From Marinagarivorans sp. UBA5868 (GTDB lineage Bacteria; Pseudomonadota; Gammaproteobacteria; Pseudomonadales; Cellvibrionaceae), in assembly GCA_002432095.1 (NCBI GenBank), contig DJFQ01000220.1, forward strand, positions 1 to 8,235: a stretch of DNA of 8,235 nucleotides, read 5' to 3'. Positions within the stretch are counted from its first letter, which is position 1, and every line of letters starts with the position of its first letter. The position numbers and the translations under genes were made by a program. Shown piece after piece: positions 5,928-8,235 of this stretch. The notes beneath the pieces were generated by a model. It worked only from the letters and a program-made list of their open reading frames with translations, did no database searches and was not told where the DNA came from.

Positions 5928-8235
5928 TGCCCGTCATCAAACATTTCGACCCTGTCATGGGTGTCGATATTCATATTGTGGTGTTACCACCCGGCGTACC
6001 CACGCCTATGCCGCATCCCCATATCGCCATGATTATCGACCCAATGGATTATGTGCCGGTACTGGGAGCCACCGTATTTGTCGGCCCATTGCCGCGTGCG
6101 TCGGCGGGAACGGCGGGTAAACCCATTCCTCACATTCCCATGGGCGGCCCCTTCGTCAAACCGCCGATGAACGAAGACGAAATTTTTATGGGCAGCGCTA
6201 TGGTGCTGGCCGATGGCGATCCGCTGAGTTTTACTGCCCTGCCGGTTTTGAGCTGCCAGGACGTGGGGATGATTTCGCCCCCGCGCAAAAAACCCAAGCG
6301 CTCCTATGGCATGGTGTTGCCGCTAAGTATTGTGATGGGTATTCCGTTGGGAATGCCGGTGCTCGTCGGCGGGCCGCCAACCATTAATATGATGGCGCTG
6401 GGCATGGCGGCGGTGATGAAGGCCTTGGGGCCGGCACTGAAAAAACTGCGCGCGTTACAGCAAAAAAGCACGCGATTGAAAAATATTTCCAAAGCGATCC
6501 ATGCGCGTGCAAAAAAGCTCATGGACAAGTTGGGCGTGCCACCCAACATCCGTAACAAGATCCATAAATCCATCTGTACCGTCACCGGTCACCCGGTGGA
6601 TGTGGCGAATGGCAAATTGTTCACGGACGCCGTGGATTTCCAATTGCCGGGACCCATTGCACTGAAATGGGAGCGGACATGGTTCAGCACTTCAGTTTAT
6701 GAAGGCCCGCTCGGCCACGGCTGGCATCACAATTATGACCTGGAATTAATGGAGGGCGATAAAGCGGTCGCTGTGCGTTTGTCCGACGGTAGGCCGTTGG
6801 CATTTCCGCGGCTGGATGTGGGCGATACTTGTTTTGAACGCAGCGAGCGGGTAACTCTGATCCGCGACTCCCGTGGTTATGCGATGGACACCATTGACGG
6901 GCTGCGTTATCGCTTCGAAGTGAGCAATCCCACCGAAAAAAGGCATAGGCTGAGATTTATCGCGCACAAATCCACTGGCGTCAAAATTCAATTTGAATAC
7001 GACGGCCAAAACCGCCTGCGTCAGATCATAGATTGTGGCGGGCGTTTTATCCGCCTGGAATACAATGCGGATAATCTGCTTCACAAAATTTTTCTCCCTC
7101 ATCCGGATACTCATCGAGTGGAGGAGTGGATATGCGCGGTGGAGTATCACTACCGCGATGGTGAACTGGTGCGGGTGGACGATGCTCTGCAACAGCCGTG
7201 GACCTACGAATATCAGAACCATCTGCTGGTAAAAGAAACCTATCGAAATGGCATGAGTTTTTACTTCCGTTTCGATGGCATTGACCAGACTGCCCGTTGT
7301 ATTGAGACTTGGGGCGACGGTGGACTTTATTATCGCAAGCTCAGTTACGACCTCGACAATAATATTACCCGGGTGCAGAACTCCTTAGGCTACATCACCG
7401 AATACCATCACAATCAAGTGGTGCCGCACCGGATTGTCGATCCTCTGAATAACATCACGACGATTGAGTACAACGAATATTCCCAGATAATTTGCGAAAC
7501 CAACGCGCTGGGTTTTCAGAAAGTCTTCGAATACGATGAGTTCGGCAACATAATCAAAACCACCAATTCTGACGGAGCTACCGTCGGCATGGTGTACGAC
7601 CAAAATCACAATATTGTGGAGGTGCAAGACGCCATAGGCAGCAAGTGGCTATATCGCTACAACAACCACAATCGTCTTATTGAAGAAGTTGATCCTTTAG
7701 GAAATAAAACGTCCTACGCCTACAACGATGTCGTACTGGCGTCCATCACCGATGCCAACCAAAATTGCTTTTTCTTCCACTACGACCAGCATCTCAATCT
7801 GCGAAGTATTGTGGATCAAAAAGGGTCGGAGGTGATTTGGGACTATGACAGTCAGGGCAATCTCGTCACCATTACTGATTCGAGAGGTAATAAACGGGTA
7901 TTTCGACACGATGTGATTGGACGAGTAACACACATTAATGAGCCTGATGGAAATGTCCGGCACTTACAGTACGATGCCAACTCCAACATTATTCGTTCCC
8001 AGGATAAGTACTACGACATTCAGTTTCAGTACCGAGGTATGGGGACGTTGATATCCCGCACCCAGGGCGGTACCACCGTTAAATTCCTATACGACACGGA
8101 AGAACAATTAAAAGCCATCGTCAACGAGCACGGTAAGGTTTACGAGTTTGAGATTGACCCCCTTGGTGATGTCGTCACTGAGTCCGGTTTCGATGGTCTG
8201 ACCCGTAGCTATTTACGCGATGCGCTGGGACAAGT
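5924..8235 (+). CDS. PAAR-like/Rhs polymorphic toxin, T6SS effector (3' end outside window)
   Basis: An open frame of 770 codons runs to the window edge. Residues 9-112 form a PAAR-like tip domain (DPVMGVDIHIV, then LPPGVPTPMPHPH, GKPIPHIPMGGPF at about 65-77, VLADGDPLSF and LPVLSCQDVG) of the kind that caps VgrG. Residues 128-172 are hydrophobic and unusually methionine-rich (M130, 138, 144, 156, 157, 161, 165), possibly membrane-inserting helices, followed by a basic helical linker (173-214). The conserved Rhs N-terminal module follows, with CTVTGHPVDVANGK at 218-231 and GPLGHGWHHNY at 261-271. From about 357 there are some 16 YD/Rhs repeats that in this family build a hollow shell around the toxin. 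The visible part lacks the DPxGR-type shell-closing motif and the variable C-terminal toxin, which must lie to the right, normally followed by an immunity gene. Its position directly after vgrG and a putative adaptor marks it as that spike's cargo. Toxin activity cannot be stated. Confidence 0.93.
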   Translation, partial: MMPVIKHFDPVMGVDIHIVVLPPGVPTPMPHPHIAMIIDPMDYVPVLGATVFVGPLPRASAGTAGKPIPHIPMGGPFVKPPMNEDEIFMGSAMVLADGDPLSFTALPVLSCQDVGMISPPRKKPKRSYGMVLPLSIVMGIPLGMPVLVGGPPTINMMALGMAAVMKALGPALKKLRALQQKSTRLKNISKAIHARAKKLMDKLGVPPNIRNKIHKSICTVTGHPVDVANGKLFTDAVDFQLPGPIALKWERTWFSTSVYEGPLGHGWHHNYDLELMEGDKAVAVRLSDGRPLAFPRLDVGDTCFERSERVTLIRDSRGYAMDTIDGLRYRFEVSNPTEKRHRLRFIAHKSTGVKIQFEYDGQNRLRQIIDCGGRFIRLEYNADNLLHKIFLPHPDTHRVEEWICAVEYHYRDGELVRVDDALQQPWTYEYQNHLLVKETYRNGMSFYFRFDGIDQTARCIETWGDGGLYYRKLSYDLDNNITRVQNSLGYITEYHHNQVVPHRIVDPLNNITTIEYNEYSQIICETNALGFQKVFEYDEFGNIIKTTNSDGATVGMVYDQNHNIVEVQDAIGSKWLYRYNNHNRLIEEVDPLGNKTSYAYNDVVLASITDANQNCFFFHYDQHLNLRSIVDQKGSEVIWDYDSQGNLVTITDSRGNKRVFRHDVIGRVTHINEPDGNVRHLQYDANSNIIRSQDKYYDIQFQYRGMGTLISRTQGGTTVKFLYDTEEQLKAIVNEHGKVYEFEIDPLGDVVTESGFDGLTRSYLRDALGQ
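6992..8235 (+). repeat. YD/Rhs repeat region inside the Rhs gene
   Basis: About 16 degenerate repeats of roughly 20-25 residues, each with an aromatic-x-Y-D/N core and often ending in a D-x-x-G turn. Examples are FEYDGQNRLRQI, FEYDEFGNIIKTTNSDG, YRYNNHNRLIEEVDPLG, WDYDSQGNLVTITDSRG and FLYDTEEQLKAIVNEHG. The units are strongly diverged in DNA, so this is a protein-level repeat. The array continues past the right edge. Confidence 0.85.

Noticed and set aside
6746..7222. A 158-codon minus-strand frame inside the Rhs gene
   Set aside because: It lies opposite a well-supported Rhs reading frame and has no recognisable protein features.

Overview
The window reads as chromosome of a Gram-negative gammaproteobacterium of intermediate G+C. 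A secreted-type ricin-fold lectin module, a YdjM-type membrane protein, a YgjV-type membrane protein and a type VI secretion (T6SS) VgrG/Rhs cassette occur together. That mix would suit a polysaccharide-degrading marine or soil lineage such as the Cellvibrionaceae. The taxon is an inference from gene content only, not a match to a known genome.

Left part (1-2142): the window opens inside a plus-strand gene whose C-terminus is a complete three-lobed ricin-type beta-trefoil. The gene ends at a clear intrinsic terminator (504-526). Converging on it from the right are two minus-strand genes 46 bp apart, probably one transcript: first a YdjM-like, metal-dependent-hydrolase-type membrane protein (1090-2142), then a YgjV-like inner-membrane protein (525-1043). 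These look like ordinary housekeeping or accessory membrane genes and have no visible link to the secretion cassette.

Middle (2143-2470): a 328-bp divergent intergenic region, AT-richer than its surroundings. It carries a perfect -10 hexamer (2398-2403) and a good Shine-Dalgarno (2459-2464) in front of a GTG-initiated vgrG. I see no RNA gene or insertion sequence here.

Right part (2471-8235): a compact T6SS effector-delivery operon of three plus-strand genes. (i) vgrG encodes the trimeric spike: gp27-like base, gp5 OB-fold, and a beta-helix needle built from 16 exact octapeptide units. (ii) Sixteen bases later comes a 433-residue soluble, alpha-helical protein of unrecognised family with a TPR-like C-terminal half. 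(iii) Overlapping it by ATGA is a large Rhs protein with an N-terminal PAAR-like tip domain, a methionine-rich hydrophobic segment, the conserved Rhs N-terminal module and a long run of YD repeats. The Rhs gene is still open at the window's right edge, so its C-terminal toxin and any immunity gene lie outside.

A consistent reading is that VgrG is the spike, the Rhs protein is the cargo effector that caps the spike through its PAAR-like domain, and the middle protein is a cognate adaptor or chaperone that loads Rhs onto VgrG. The first two assignments rest on recognisable domains; the third is inferred from gene position and fold. No T6SS sheath, baseplate, membrane-complex or ClpV genes are present, so this looks like an orphan vgrG/effector island.
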